A DNA stretch of 64,000 bases from Sweltsa coloradensis. Taxonomy: Eukaryota > Arthropoda > Insecta > Plecoptera > Chloroperlidae. Below the pieces are notes generated by a model that saw only the letters and a program-made list of their open reading frames with translations, made no database searches and was not told where the DNA came from. Shown here piece by piece: positions 10,600 through 22,976 of the stretch. Each line of letters begins with the position of its first letter. Position 1 is the first letter of the stretch. The DNA lies in assembly GCA_024449915.1 (NCBI GenBank), contig JAMZAV010000960.1:186001-250000 (forward strand). The letters run 5' to 3'. Position numbers and translations under genes: made by a program.

Positions 10600-13500
10600 C
10601 TGTGCGCTTTGCTCCCAATATCGGGTACGCCCGCACTCATGCCTGTTTAAAATAATTACAATAAGGACATATTAAATTGTATTGCATGTGAATGTGAGCC
10701 GTTGTATAGCTGTTATAGTTGGTCGAAATGTAGGGCACACAATACGCAAGGCTTTATACTTCATTTCCAGACACTTCAGATAATTATATAAAAGAAGAAG
10801 TCAACAAAAGTATCGCATACACATTCACAAAACATATGAAATTAGTAGCTAAAACAGTGTTGATTACCAGCTAACTCAGAACGAACGTTCAGGGCTAGTT
10901 TCTATTGAGGAGTATTTAATAACAAACAATAAGTTTAAGAGAATCACCCAAAAGTTAACTTTGTTCTACACAATTATTTCCAGCTTTCAAACGACCTTTG
11001 GTCCTCAGAAACCATCAATTCCCTAGATGAGAATGGCGGCACAACCACTCCTGTATTTATTTGTCTCAAAGTGTAGAACTACAACGTAATATTTGCCAAG
11101 AGATGACGAAGCAAACTCGAAACTTCCCTCGGTTAGGATCAACTTTTGTTTGTGTTGTGTTCCATACCAGAGAGACAATTCTGAATCAAACCTCAGAGTT
11201 AGATGATTGATATGCAATTCTACAACATATATATAATCAGCCAACCAACAAACGAACCAAGCAAACAAACAGGCAAACAAAATACAAAGTTACGCTGTGT
11301 GTTTCCCTCTGCTTTGGTTGAAGAAGGAAAACAAACTTTCTCCATGGTGACGTCACTGGGAGTAGAATGTGAACTCAAAGTTGCCTCAAGCGACAACAGT
11401 TTGATTACTAATTCCGCTCAAAGTTATGTCAAAGCGAATGCTACATAGTTTACGGAAACACGGGCTGGATCTCCATGTGATTACCAAGCAAACAAATAAA
11501 CTTGTCTCTATACTTTGTCTTCGTTACTTTTGAAAGAAAACCTTGCGTTTGAAGGAGTGAAGCGTTTGTCTGTTTATCGTGGCTTTTAAAGAAAGCAAAA
11601 TGACAAGACGTGTTGGTAAATTGGATTTATGTGAAATGATTTTCAATTGTAGACAAACATACGCCCTTCGTGTATGTAGAAAAACTACTGCGCCAACCAA
11701 ACAAACATATCTTATTATTTTGTGAAGAGTTATACGTGTTAAACTTTTAAAAATATTTGCTCATTTTCAAGATCTCGTTTTACAATACTTGTATTGATGA
11801 TTTTATGCCTAAATCTTTTAATCAGCGAATAGCACGCATCCTCTAATCTTTACCAACTATGCCAGCAATTCTCACAAATATAACAAATTGTATAGATTGA
11901 ATTTGATTTATACGATCAATTCATATAAACACTCACAGTATCAGATTGGACCAGAAAGATATAAGATCACAATTAAAAAAAAATGACTTTAAGTTTTAGC
12001 TGAAATACATCAGGATTTTGTAAATTCTTATACATCTTAAGACTTAAACACTAGTGGGGAATTAATTGTGGATTTAGCATACTTATTTTTATACACACAT
12101 TTAATCGGGCAAGGAAAATCCGTTCTTGTGTGTTTTAGTTTAAATATAACATTATGGCATTGTAAAAACAATTACTCTTTTCAAAATCTGAAATGACATA
12201 TTTTGTTCTCATGTCGCCTGAAAGGATGGATGGGAGGATGAAGCTTGTTTTGAGTAGAGGAAGAGAGGGGAAGAAGGATGGCACCGCGCTTTCGGAAATA
12301 TGAAGGTAACACATGCTTAGCTCATAAATATCGCCGTGAAATGAACTATGAAATATGTCTCTTAGTAAGGACAGCCTGCCACTAATAAACCGTCTTGGAA
12401 TGTTAATGCCACGTGATACTGAAGGAAATATGGCCCAATTTGTAGCGAAATATCAACAGTAACACCATCTTAAATTTAGCAGTGAGCCATTTTGTTATTT
12501 TACCCTTCTTCCTGCTATGAGTAATGATGTTTAGTTACAGAAAAGATACAAGCGGATGTTAGGTGGTTTCTATTTGCGCGTAAACCTAATGTGTCAAAAT
12601 AATCACTTCTTGTCCGCATCAATTTTGATTAACGTGTTTCTACATTTAAAAGACAAGACACGTGGTATATGTTGTTGCGCTGAATACACATTAGGAAGCT
12701 AACTATAGGTATGTCCTGCCCGGTTTAAATATGAATGTGAACCATATAACAGATCATAACGACAGACATTTACTTTGGCAGCGGAATTGCTTTGCCAGCT
12801 GCTTGTTTAAGACCACAACTCATCGTCAACCACAACTAGATAGTTTATGGACTCGGTCTACAACCCTGGGGCCGATTTCAGTTCATTTATCACCACAACT
12901 TTACGCGATAGACGTCGTTTAAACGTCACGCGCGTCGCGAGTTTCATCACGCTTTGAAACTCTATAGTTAGTTCGGTGTTTTATGTAATATGAACATCGT
13001 TACTTTATTTGCATTCTCATGGCTGTGTTTATTTATTTGTAAAAACTTTAATAGAAACATAGGCGCGATATTATTGGTCGAATTTAAAACACAACCAAAT
13101 CAGTCAGTTGGATATTCTAATTGTATCTTTAACATGTATAAAAATAAGTATAACTCATCTGTGACTGTCTTTGATGAACAAATGAAATTTTAGATTGTAG
13201 GACAGATATTTCATGAAAACACAATTTATTTTAAATAAGTATGTGTTTCAACCTAAAAGTTAAATATGCACGTTGCACGGACGGCATTAAAGACGCATAC
13301 ATGGAATATTAATATGTGAACCCAAGAATTCAATACTTGTTTATTGTGAAACAAAGTACACCTCAATAATTTAAGTCTACTTCCACGTAAACCTTGGTTT
13401 GTCGATTATCACGCTGTTGATTTGGTTGACGTAAATTATATTTAAACGGTGTGGAACAAAGAATAATCACATGTTTTGTGGGCACCATGTTAATCTGATA

Positions 13501-14019
13501 ACTTACATACCTGTACGCCAATCAAGTAATATCCAATTGATAAAATGTGTTGACTTCAATAATATTTACTAAAATATATACAATAATATATAATCAAATT
13601 TCAAGGGGGAAACGTGAATTTTAGTACATCATAAATGACCAGCGTAAGCGTTGTATCTCTTTAATTAATTTTAAAATCAGATTTTTGTCAAATTTGACTT
13701 TGTTCGACATCTTTTAGCCATGTGACCACATGGGTGACAATTTTCTGTTTTCCTGCTACGAGTCTATAAGCTCTTTATAGGGAACCTGTTTTTTTTTTGT
13801 ATATAGAAACACTTGATTGTTTTTGTCTTTGGCTTTTTGATGTCAAATTAGAGTAAACATGAGTGTTTGTTAGTAGTTGTGTTTAGGTGTTTATATTCCT
13901 TCCGAAGCTCAATGAAAATACTTATCACGTCCACACGTTTTATATATATATATATAAAAAAAAAAAAACAATTTAGTTAATATAAATATAATTTGTCTCC
14001 TCAGTAAGTTCCCTACCAA
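10600..14019. other. AT-rich non-coding stretch
   Basis: No gene can be supported over this 3.4 kb. Small features: a CAAA/CCAA-rich purine-pyrimidine stretch near 11235-11285, a GGGGCCGATTTCAG word near 12868, a CpG-containing patch near 12910-12945, and a TA dinucleotide run followed by poly-A at about 13939-13970. None of the small frames shows a recognisable domain. Confidence 0.5.
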
Positions 14020-14860
14020 AATGATGATTCATGATTCACGTAACTCATGGTTGCAGAGAATAAAGCAACGTCTGGTCAGGACAAATTTCGAAACAACGCG
14101 AGAAATAATCTGTGTCGTCCAAGCTCAAGGAGTTGAATTCAATCTACAAGCTCACATTCAAACAGTTTGTTTCAAACCACAGAATGTGAAGAGTCTTGGA
14201 AAGAACACAGCTGTATTGTTCTGTTCGCCATTGTTACGAGCTAACAACAATCCGCCATTTTCCACCCCCTCCTCATTTCCTCTTCTATTCTCATGGAGCA
14301 AGTCTCTCCACTAACTTGTCGTATTTGATGTGTAATTTGTCCGCCATTATGTTCGCTATTCTTGACATGGGATCACGACTCGACTAAAAAGGAAGAGAAA
14401 GAGAAAAGAATTGCTGCAACTAAGTGTAGCAAACAACAGCCAAGTAATTACACAACCGAAAGGAGCGATGAACAATCCTTATCGTCGATTAGAGGGAGAG
14501 AATACAACGCCAAGAGAAAGAGAAAAGTCCCTATTTTCGAACAACTTGTCGGTTCATTTCCCTCCCTAGCTGCATTATTACATGCAAATTCCCCTCTCTC
14601 TTCATTCTTAGCCGGAAAAATCCACTCAGCCAACCTAGAGCAGCGCCTAGTCCCAGAGCGAGAGAGAGCGCTTTCCCTACCCTCTCGACTAGCAACAGCA
14701 GAGCTGCCATTACCTCAAAGAAAGCAACTCATTAGGATGCTGTGTGCTGTACACATGCGCTTATCTACAGACTCTCCAAAGTTTAAAGTTGAAAAACTTT
14801 ACTTTTTCCTTCACCGAAATGATGATTTGGCCATTTTCAAAGCACGCAATTAAAAGTTAA
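14020..14860 (+). other. Open, GC-richer tract with the longest frame in the window
   Basis: A 163-codon frame runs 14362-14853, overlapped by shorter frames (14021-14314, 14196-14387) on the same strand. The longest starts with a Lys/Glu-rich stretch, has a basic KRKRK run near residue 52, and shows no recognisable domain. It has neither clear splice signals nor support from flanking exons. The area is richer in CpG and GAGAG/CTCTC words than its surroundings, which would also suit a promoter or 5' UTR. It is reported as an unexplained open tract, not as a gene. Confidence 0.25.
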
Positions 14861-14897
14861 ATGGAGCGAGGAAGAATGAGAGGACTTGTGCGCAAGT

Positions 14898-14963
14898 AGG
14901 GGCGGGGGAGGGGGGTGCTTCTGCGTTTCTGTGCAGCCGATCAAGCCCCCCCTCCCCTTCACT
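14898..14963. repeat. G-rich / C-rich hairpin
   Basis: AGGGGCGGGGGAGGGGGG at 14898 is followed about 25 bases later by CCCCCCCTCCCC at 14946-14957. The arms pair over roughly 20 bases with few mismatches. The G-rich arm has four runs of three or more G, so it also meets the simple G-quadruplex rule. Confidence 0.75.
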
Positions 14964-17487
14964 AGAACAAGAGAATCGATCTTATCAGACTACAAAGCAG
15001 ATAAACCCCAAGAATCCTCTTCTCCTCCTAACGTTAGAGTGTTACGTACATAGTCTGGGTCTACAATGCAGCCTGCTTGACATCTCGACTTAGTAGGTAC
15101 TTATATTGAGTAATTATTCCGGTAGACATGCCACCCTTCTACACAATTGTTTTCAATCCTCGCCGAGTCCAAGGAAGGTCTAAGTCGATACCGTGTCACT
15201 CAGCCGTGAAATGTAGAGCTCAACAGTCAAACAAAGACTTCAGGGATTTGTCCACCACTAGATAGGAATTATAATAACTACTTGGTTAATTTAACATATT
15301 CGAACCAAAAAAGCAATAGTAGCATTTTGGGTTGTGTTGATGTAGTTCTGGCAATAGCTATACTTGAGCCTTAATGAGAACAATCATAATATATTTGACG
15401 CGAATGGTTAATAAAGTATTGTTTCTACAAACAAACCCTCAAACTGAGTTTAAGCAAAATATATGTCTAGATAAATCACGATTTGAAGTGTAAGTGCACA
15501 ACGAATTGTATTGTGAAGAAACAAAAACAATGTTTTAAATGAAAAATTTCAATTATTGTGACATTTATGAAAAATATAATATTGTTTGATAGGAAGATTT
15601 TTTTCAATTGTTCATGAATTGAATTAACGCATTGTCCCAATAAAATTATATATTCAAATTTAAAAGTCCCGTCTATTTGATCAACTTACCCGCCAACTTA
15701 GGATTTTATTTGTTTAACAATGTTTTAGGGACCGCGTCTAGTAAAGATAAAATATTTTATTGAAACAGGTGAAATATACACTGTGCTCCGTTTACCTAAT
15801 ATTTCATCTCGTTGTAGGACAATTATACATGCCATGACTCCGTTGATGATTTGAAATATTCACAGCTTATAAAAAAAACCGTCTTAATCTATTGGTTGTT
15901 AATCTACGCAGGTTTGGAATTTGTATTTGTAATAAATTAATTTCGTGTAGGTATTTATTCGTGTATTTGTATTCTCAATGAAATATTTAAAACGAAATAT
16001 TTACTATTTTGTAAGCAGTAAGCACATGCAAATCCATCAAAGAAATCATAATTCCATTAATAGGAGGAAAGTAAAAAAATTATAACGTCACACAAGAAAC
16101 GGGGTCGAATTATATTGATTATGATGATATATTCACAACATACTTATTTTTACTCCTGCTTTGATCGGTGTCCCGGCGGCAAACTGCTCCGCAAGCTAAA
16201 CCGAGCGACGCTCTAGCCGGCGTCGGTTCTGTACACACCCTTGAGCGAGCCACTCGGCAGTTATTAGAGCGAGCGTCGGAACATTCGAGAGCCTAAGCAC
16301 ACATGCACACATGCACAGATTCACGGCTTATCACTTGGCTCTGCGTTCGTCTCTTCAGAACACAAGGGCGACTAATACCTCCGTGCCATTGTAAAAAGAC
16401 TGCTTAACTTACCCTCCCCCCCCCACACACACATACAACCCAACGCCACAGTCTTTTCATGTCCCCTAAATATAAAAACGATTAGGGTTGTCATTAATGA
16501 ATATTAGGTTATTTAACAAACAATGATTACAGATAATAAATTCACCTCACCATCTGTGCAAGGAATGATGATAGAATTAATATGTGGACAAAATGGTCAG
16601 TGTATAGCAAATATTGATTGTGAAGAGTAGATAATATAATTGAGAAGTTATAAACGCAGACGGTATCCTATATCTTATGCGATTATTCACTAAATCAACA
16701 TTCTGGCCAATCGCATGGACATACAAACTAACAGTAAGCTGTGTAGTTTAAGATTTCGTTTTGCGAATATAAAGTATAGAAAGTAAGTATATGAAATATA
16801 CGAAGATGCAAATATTTACCAATTGATATCTGAAATATTTTATTTGAATAGTAATTTACAGAAGAGGTGGTTTAATGCAAAAGAGGTGAACGAATGAAAA
16901 TTGAAAATACACTATACAATATAATAGCGTTTACCGAAGTTTCTTATATTTTAATAATGTAATGTAATGTAATATGTTTGTACACACATACATACACACG
17001 ATTAATTCAATAAATTAATTTCATGATGATTTCAATCTGTACAATTCACGCCCTTTTTCACCAACGCGGATCCTTAAATCAATCTCCCCTAGCATAATCA
17101 TTTAATTTGTGTAAACCTTTCCTTTATGATTATATCAAACCCATTTGAAGCTCCACCTTATACATTTCAAAACTGTTTATATAGTATCTAATAACTTTGT
17201 AACCCTCAATCTCCCTCATGTCTCTAAACCAGTGCAAACTATTAATACTTGACATCATCAACATGAGGGGTGGAGGTGTATGACTACTATAGGGCATACA
17301 CATAATTATAATACAATTCGTAACAGGTCTCATAATAGTATGACCACTCTTTAAACATGTAGTTTACTCAGCATAGCATTGTGTTAAGTGTAAACATGAT
17401 CACTTTTAAATTATGTGCCAACCCCTTAGTATTACAATTGGATTGAATATTGCTTAACGTCTCATATTTATGCACTTTGGCTAATCG
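14964..17487. other. AT-rich non-coding stretch with one GC-rich island
   Basis: No gene supported. At about 16160-16290 there is a GC-richer patch with repeated GAGCG/CGCTC words and several CpGs (for example GAGCGACGCTC), set in very AT-rich flanks. It could be a regulatory element or a decayed insertion. A C-run (CCCTCCCCCCCCCAC) sits near 16412-16426. Confidence 0.45.
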
Positions 17488-17855
17488 AGACGATGAGTGG
17501 TGATAGATGAGGATGAAGTATGAACAGAATGGAGGAGGGGAAACCCGGTACCGGCACGTAGCCTACTCCTTTCGAAAAGTACCAATGGGACCAACGGCTT
17601 AACGTCCCATCCGAAAGGACGGTGTAACTTTGACAGTCATATAGGTTCCTCCACTAATCCGGACTGCCGAGCAGACGTCGAGAAGAACGAAGCCGTTACA
17701 CTAGCACTCGAATCCTCCATCTGCTCTAACCAGCGATATACGTGAGTTTTAGGGCAGAGCGGTCACCCACTCTACCAGTGACCACGCCCGATTCTGCTTA
17801 ACTTCGGTGTTCGAGTGGGAACCGGTTAAACGATCTCGGCTAAATCGCTGGCTCT
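17488..17855 (-). mobile_element. 5S rRNA-derived SINE (SINE3-like)
   Basis: Read on the minus strand from about 17854, the first ~100 bases align by eye with animal 5S rRNA: an AGCCAGCGATTTAGCC start, CCGGTTCCCACTCGAACACC, AAGTTAAGCAGAATCGGGCG and GGTCACTGGTAGAGTGGGTG at positions expected in 5S. This region would hold the 5S internal pol III promoter. The body then contains CCTTTCGGATGGGACGTTAA followed by GCCGTTGGTCCC, which as I recall it resembles the conserved Meta domain of MetaSINEs; this identification is from memory. The 3' end is a degenerate ATC/TCATC-rich tail (about 17488-17525). It is 5S-related but clearly not a functional 5S gene, because the sequence diverges and runs on into a SINE body. 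Confidence 0.75.
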
Positions 17856-20117
17856 TAGTATTACAAAGTAATAACATAAAATATACAATATAAAATTGTT
17901 AGTCTTTATTTGACAGGGCCCAAAATTTCAATGCCCTCTCTCTAATAAACATGTCGCCGTGAATATTTTTGTGTCAGTGGCCGTCGTCCATGCTAAACCA
18001 CCGCCTTCTGTTGTGACAAGCAACGATCCTACCAGACTGCGTGTCTCCCTGGATCTTAAAACAACGTTGCCACATTTCCACCACTTCCTGCTGCGAAATC
18101 TCAAAACAAACGTGTACCGTCTCAAACCCGCGGCCAGGGAAAATATTTGTCTTTCTAGTTTGAAAATCTGGAATCATTGAGAAAACAGACCCGACTAATT
18201 CCCCTAAAACTCTCCCCAAGCCAACCACATCAGTGATCCCGGCACCCAGCGCACATGGAATTGAAATGTGTGTTTATCTTGTGTAAATGTGTGTTTACAC
18301 GGTTGTGTTTTTTACCATCCTCTTACATCATCACATCAGGAGTCATATAATTCTACAGGGTGACATAAATTAGTACAGAAAACTCATCAGTCTTCCACGA
18401 CAAGAACACAGACATGCATTTTGTTGGGAGTCAATACCTACTTACATAATCATACATCCTTAATAATATAAAATAATAAACTGTAATAGATTTGAATTAA
18501 CGACAATCACATTTCTACTTCTACTTAGTACCCTCTCAGGCCCAGCGGTACCATATGGACCCATAACGTTTTGAAATTATATCTGGGTAAATATATTTTT
18601 TTTAAATTTGACCTCACCTTTTAATATTTTTTTTGGTAAATAATGATTAAATACATTGGAAAATGGGACAAAAAGTGAATTATTTAGAGAAGATTGAAAA
18701 TACACATCTCCAAAATGCTAAAAATGAAAAAAAGTCGGTTTGTTCCGGAAATGTAATTCATTTCTATTATTGCTTATGAGATGCAAAAAATTCAAAATAT
18801 GCAAAACATTTCAGAAAAATCTAGTTTTAGAAATGTATTTCAAATTTGAATTTTTACTTAAAATGAATCTTTTATTCAAAATCCAAAATTTCTCAAAATT
18901 CAATTCTTAGAAAAAATACAAAACTCGTGTTGTTGGCTTAAAATTACCTAAATTACACAGATTTAATTCGGGTCTGAAAGGGTTTTAACTTTAAACAAAC
19001 ATTCTTGTATTTAACCTTATGTTTTAGTTTCGAGAGATTGTTTGATTTGTTTGGAGAGTGTTTCACCTCCAATTTTCACAATACCACAACTTTCACGTAA
19101 CCTTTTGATGTTGCTTGTTGTTGGTAAAAAGGTGGTCCAAATGAATGTAAAATTCGCTAGATATGGCATTCAAACTTTTTTACATGGTCAGTGAATGTTC
19201 TAAAAAGTTCCCCCATCTAAACCAATCGTATTCACAAATTACGCAACTAACAATCAATTACAACAGATGCATGTAATGCATGAGCCTAGCAGTTTCTTTA
19301 AATATTAAATTATCTTTAAGTTATATAAATTATATTAACGAATTATGTGCAAAAGTGTTTTTAGAACACTTACCAATGATGTATATTATCATAAATGGGG
19401 CGTGTAATGATGTTACCCTAGTAAAAATCAGTTATTGTCACCGTGTGACTGTAGAAAATACATCCATATTAATTATTTGTAGTTTGTAGTTTTAGTTAAA
19501 TTAAATCATTTTGCCTATGCACCTGCTCTTCTCATTAAAACTGGCTGCCGTTCATGTGACGCTACACGTTACTTGTCATACTGTCATTCTAGACACTTGC
19601 GGTTACAAAAGACTGCAATGAAAATACATCGTTTTTATGTTTTTCTTGACACAATAATTGTTTTATTTCGTCTCCCAAGTATTTCTGTTGTTTTCAGTGG
19701 TTCCCGTCTTAACAAATGAGCGACGCTTCTCCTGAGGACGAGGACCACACAAACAGCTGCTGCTGCACGAAGCGTCGACACAACATAACACAACAAGCGA
19801 CGACTAATGAATTTCCGTGCTCGCTACCGCCGCGTTAATGTCTGAGCGCACCTCTCAAGTGGATAGACGGATTTGTGAGAGCCAAAATATTCATGTGGAA
19901 GATGACAACTTTGTGAATAGATACAAGAATCGTAAGAACAGTACACCTAAAATAGTATGTATTCTCCCAATCAGACAACATAACTTTTTCAGACAGTCTT
20001 AGAGACTCTGATTCGGAAGGTTCCGGAATCGAAGCCCGCCTAGACCAAAAACCCGAATGAAGTTTTCTTTTAGGTTTTCCTCTGTCGTTAATACAATTTT
20101 AATTTACACTTTTGGCT
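17856..20117. other. AT-rich non-coding stretch
   Basis: No gene supported. Three overlapping frames at 17928-18228 on both strands show only that this patch lacks stops. A GC-richer patch near 19710-19840 includes a CTGCTGCTGC run and several CpGs, without identifiable coding. The tract 18560-18960 is very rich in A and T runs. Confidence 0.5.
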
Positions 20118-20445
20118 TAGGAATTTGTAAACGGTGACTTTGGATCCGTCCTAGCCACGAGGCACATAATAAATTCTAAGTTTGTTCCAAATTGGCCTTG
20201 TTGATTCTGTGGGTGGAATCGTGTCCAGCTTGATTGATCGGTGTTTCATACTTAAATATACCGGTCTTCAGTTGGCCATTGTTCGCTCGTCGTTGGTGTC
20301 GGCGCCTACAGGGCTAGCTTGGTGTGCTTTAAATTTAATGTCTCCACTGAAAATCAGTTCTTTGACTGAGTGGGTAGGCTCTAAATACGGATTTTATTTA
20401 TTTATCTGTTTAATTATTTATTTTATTTATTTATTTATATTTTAA
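20118..20445 (+). mobile_element. TTTA-tailed retroelement 3' end, copy 2 (longest class)
   Basis: Matches the copy at 29859-30164 over its whole length: an opening TAGGAATTTGTAAACGG, then GCCGTCCTAGC-type and GGCCTTGTTGATTCTG blocks, TCGGCGCCTACAGGG, CCACTGAAAATCAGTT, ACTGAGTGGG and a TTTA-rich tail. The 87-codon frame 20182-20445 translates this repeat and ends in the tail, so it is not a gene. The simple tail and 5' truncation of sister copies suggest target-primed reverse transcription. The autonomous partner is not in this window. Confidence 0.65.
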
Positions 20446-20781
20446 ATGAAGGGTCACGAACATCCCTTACAAATTGACCCAGCTCCAAAATAGAATTCCC
20501 ACGAGAGAGAAAAAACAACTCATAATAAATTAAAATATAACTCAACAAAAATAATCAATATATGAGAACGAAATGAGTTAAACAGTGGTACGTCATTAGT
20601 AAGAAAATAAACCTAACTAGGGACGCGAATAAAGATTTGCCATTTTCCCGAATAAAGTGTAAGCAACTAAACATTTTAGCTGACGGTTTAAAATTGTAAT
20701 CATCACATCACAATTGTTCAACGGGAAATTGTGAAATAGTGGGATATGCATTATTTTTATCTTCATTGCATTTCTTATAAA
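20446..20781. other. AT-rich spacer
   Basis: Non-coding sequence between the retroelement copy and the first Helentron-like copy. No repeat or gene is recognised. Confidence 0.5.
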
Positions 20782-21578
20782 CTAGGAAAACGCTAACGTC
20801 CCGCCGCGTTGAAGGATGAGCTTTTTATAGTTTCTAGTTTGCGTGGCATATCTTTACTTTTGCAAGTGCTTTGTTTTGTTGCCTACGCATTGAAGTGATT
20901 GTTGTCAAGTTTCTATTGTTTCTTGTCAATTGGTATTATTTACCTTAAAAAACTTATATTAAAAGCTTTATTTCTATGAATTCTGGCTATTTTTTTCAAC
21001 TTTTTCTTTCAAAAGGTACTACATCACCATAACCTTAATGTCCATGTATAATATGAACGTTGTAGCCCCACCCGTTTGGTCAGAATTTGCCCAAATGGCA
21101 CGAAAATATCGCACAAAAAATCAAAAAACTTATATTAAAAGCTTTATTTCTATAAATTCTGGCTATCTTTTTCAACTTTTTCTTTTAAAAAGCAATACAT
21201 CACCATTAACTTAATGTCCAAGTGAAATATGAACGTTGTAGCCCTACCCGTTTGGTCAGACTCGGCCCAAATGTCACGAAAATATCGCACTAAAAATCGA
21301 AAAAAATCGTAAAAGTACGATATTCATGAGAAATATTTCTTCGATTGTACCCAAAAACGTAGCAAGTCTAAGTTCAGAGATTTCAAAGGTCCTGTCAAAT
21401 TTTCATCAAGATCGCATATGCCGTTTGCCCGGTAGAGAGCGAACAAACAGACAAAAATACAAAAAAAAAACAACAAACAAACAAACAAACAAAAAAAAAA
21501 CACCCGAGCTAAATTTTTTGGGGGGTCAGTGAAATTGAAGTCTTCGCTTCACTCGCTTCGCTCGCTACGCTCATCCAA
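20782..21578 (-). mobile_element. Helentron/HINE-like element, copy A (full length)
   Basis: Full-length, on the minus strand. The 5' end (right side) is TTGGATGAGCG, followed by GAGCGAAGCGAAG-type words, a CCCCCCAAAAAATTTAGC block, a TTTG/T-rich simple repeat and a 5' domain with AAATCTCTGAACTTAGA. Next come about two copies of a 176-bp minisatellite (units start near 20951 and 21127). The 3' end (left side) has the reverse partner GCTCATCC, then a hairpin AACGC-N12-GCGTT, then TTCCTAG followed by host T. This order (subterminal inverted repeats, microsatellite, minisatellite, 3' hairpin) is that described for DINE-1/HINE elements. It has no transposase of its own. Confidence 0.7.
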
Positions 21579-21595
21579 TAATGGGTTTAGGTGTA

Positions 21596-22372
21596 CTAGG
21601 AAAACGCTAAAGTCCCGCCGCGTTGATGGATGAGCTTTTTAAAGTTTTTAGTTTGCGTGGGATATCTTTACTTTTGCAAGTGCTTTGTTTTGCTACCTAC
21701 GCATTGTAAATGATTGTTGTCAAATTTCCTTTGTTACCTGTCAATTGGTATTATTTACCGTAAAAACTTATATTAAAAGCTTTATTTCTATGGATTCTGG
21801 CTAACTTTTTCAACTTTTTCTTTTAAAAGGTACTTCATCACCATAACCTTAATGTCCATGTATAATATGAACGTTGAAGGCCCACCCGTTTGGTCAGAAT
21901 TGGCCCAAATGGCACGAAAATATCGCACTAAAAGTCAAAAAACTTATATTAAAAGCTTTATTTCTATAGATTCTGACTAACTTTTCCAACTTTTTCTTTC
22001 AGAAAACTATACATTACCATAACCTTAATGTCCATGTGAAATATGAACATTGTAGCCTCACCCGTTTGGTCAGAATTGACCCAAATGGCACAAAAATATC
22101 GCTCTAAAAAACGAAAAAAATCGTAAAAGTGCGATATTCATGAGAAATATTTCTTCGATTGTACCCAAAAACGTGGCACGTCTAAGTTCAGAGATTTCGA
22201 AGGTCCTGTCAAATTTTCATCACGATCGCTTATGCCGTTTGCCCGGAATCGTGCGAACAAACAGACAAAAAAACAAACAAAAAAAAAAAAAAACAAACAA
22301 ACAAACAAAAAAACAACCGAGCTAAATTTTTTGGGGGGTCAGTGAAATTGAAGTCTTCGCTTCGCTCATCCA
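21596..22372 (-). mobile_element. Helentron/HINE-like element, copy B (full length)
   Basis: Same layout as copy A, with an intact 3' hairpin and CTAG|T at 21595-21599 and an intact 5' GCTCATCC (plus-strand reading) near 22364-22371. It carries two minisatellite units. Only about 17 bp separate it from copy A, and its 5' end directly abuts copy C. The CAAA/A-rich simple repeat at about 22258-22320 is longer than in A. Confidence 0.7.
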
Positions 22373-22373
22373 A

Positions 22374-22976
22374 AAAACGTATATTAAAAGCTACATTTCT
22401 ATGGATTCTGGCTAACTTTTTCAACTTTTTCTTTCCAAAGGTACTACATAACCATAACCTTAATGTCCATGTATAATATGAACGTTGTAGCCCCACCCGT
22501 TTGGTCAGAATTGGCCCAAATGGCACGAAAATATCGCACAAAAAGTCAAAAAAACGTATATTAAAAGCTTTATTTCTCTCGATTCTGGCTAACTTTTTCA
22601 ACTTTTTCTTTCAGAAAGCAATACATCACCATTACCTTAATGTCCATGTGAAATATGAACGTTGAAGCCCCACCCGTTTGGTCAGAATTGGCCCAAATGG
22701 CACGAAAATATCGCACTAAAAATCGAAAAAAATCGTAAAAGTACGATATTCATGAGAAATATTTCTTCGATTGTACCCAAAAATGTAGCAAGTCTAAGTT
22801 CAGAGAAAACGAAGGTCGTGTCAAATTTTCAGCAAGATCGCATATACCGTTTGCCCGGTAGAGAGCGAACAAACAGACGGAAAAACGAAAAAAAAAAGAA
22901 AAAAAAAAAAAAAAAAACACCCGAGCTAAATTTTTTGGGGGGTCGGTGAAATTGAAGTCTTCGCTTCGCTCATCCA
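22374..22976 (-). mobile_element. Helentron/HINE-like element, copy C (3'-truncated)
   Basis: The 5' domain, microsatellite and about two minisatellite units are present, but the copy stops inside a minisatellite unit at its left edge, directly against the 5' end of copy B. The 3' hairpin and CTAG are therefore missing. The frames of 95 and 75 codons here are translations of the repeat, including a poly-Lys or poly-Phe run from the A/T microsatellite. Confidence 0.65.

Noticed and set aside
17750..17855. Functional 5S rRNA gene
   Set aside because: The match to 5S is partial and diverged and continues into a SINE body with an ATC-rich tail; a true gene would end in a T-run terminator after about 120 bases.
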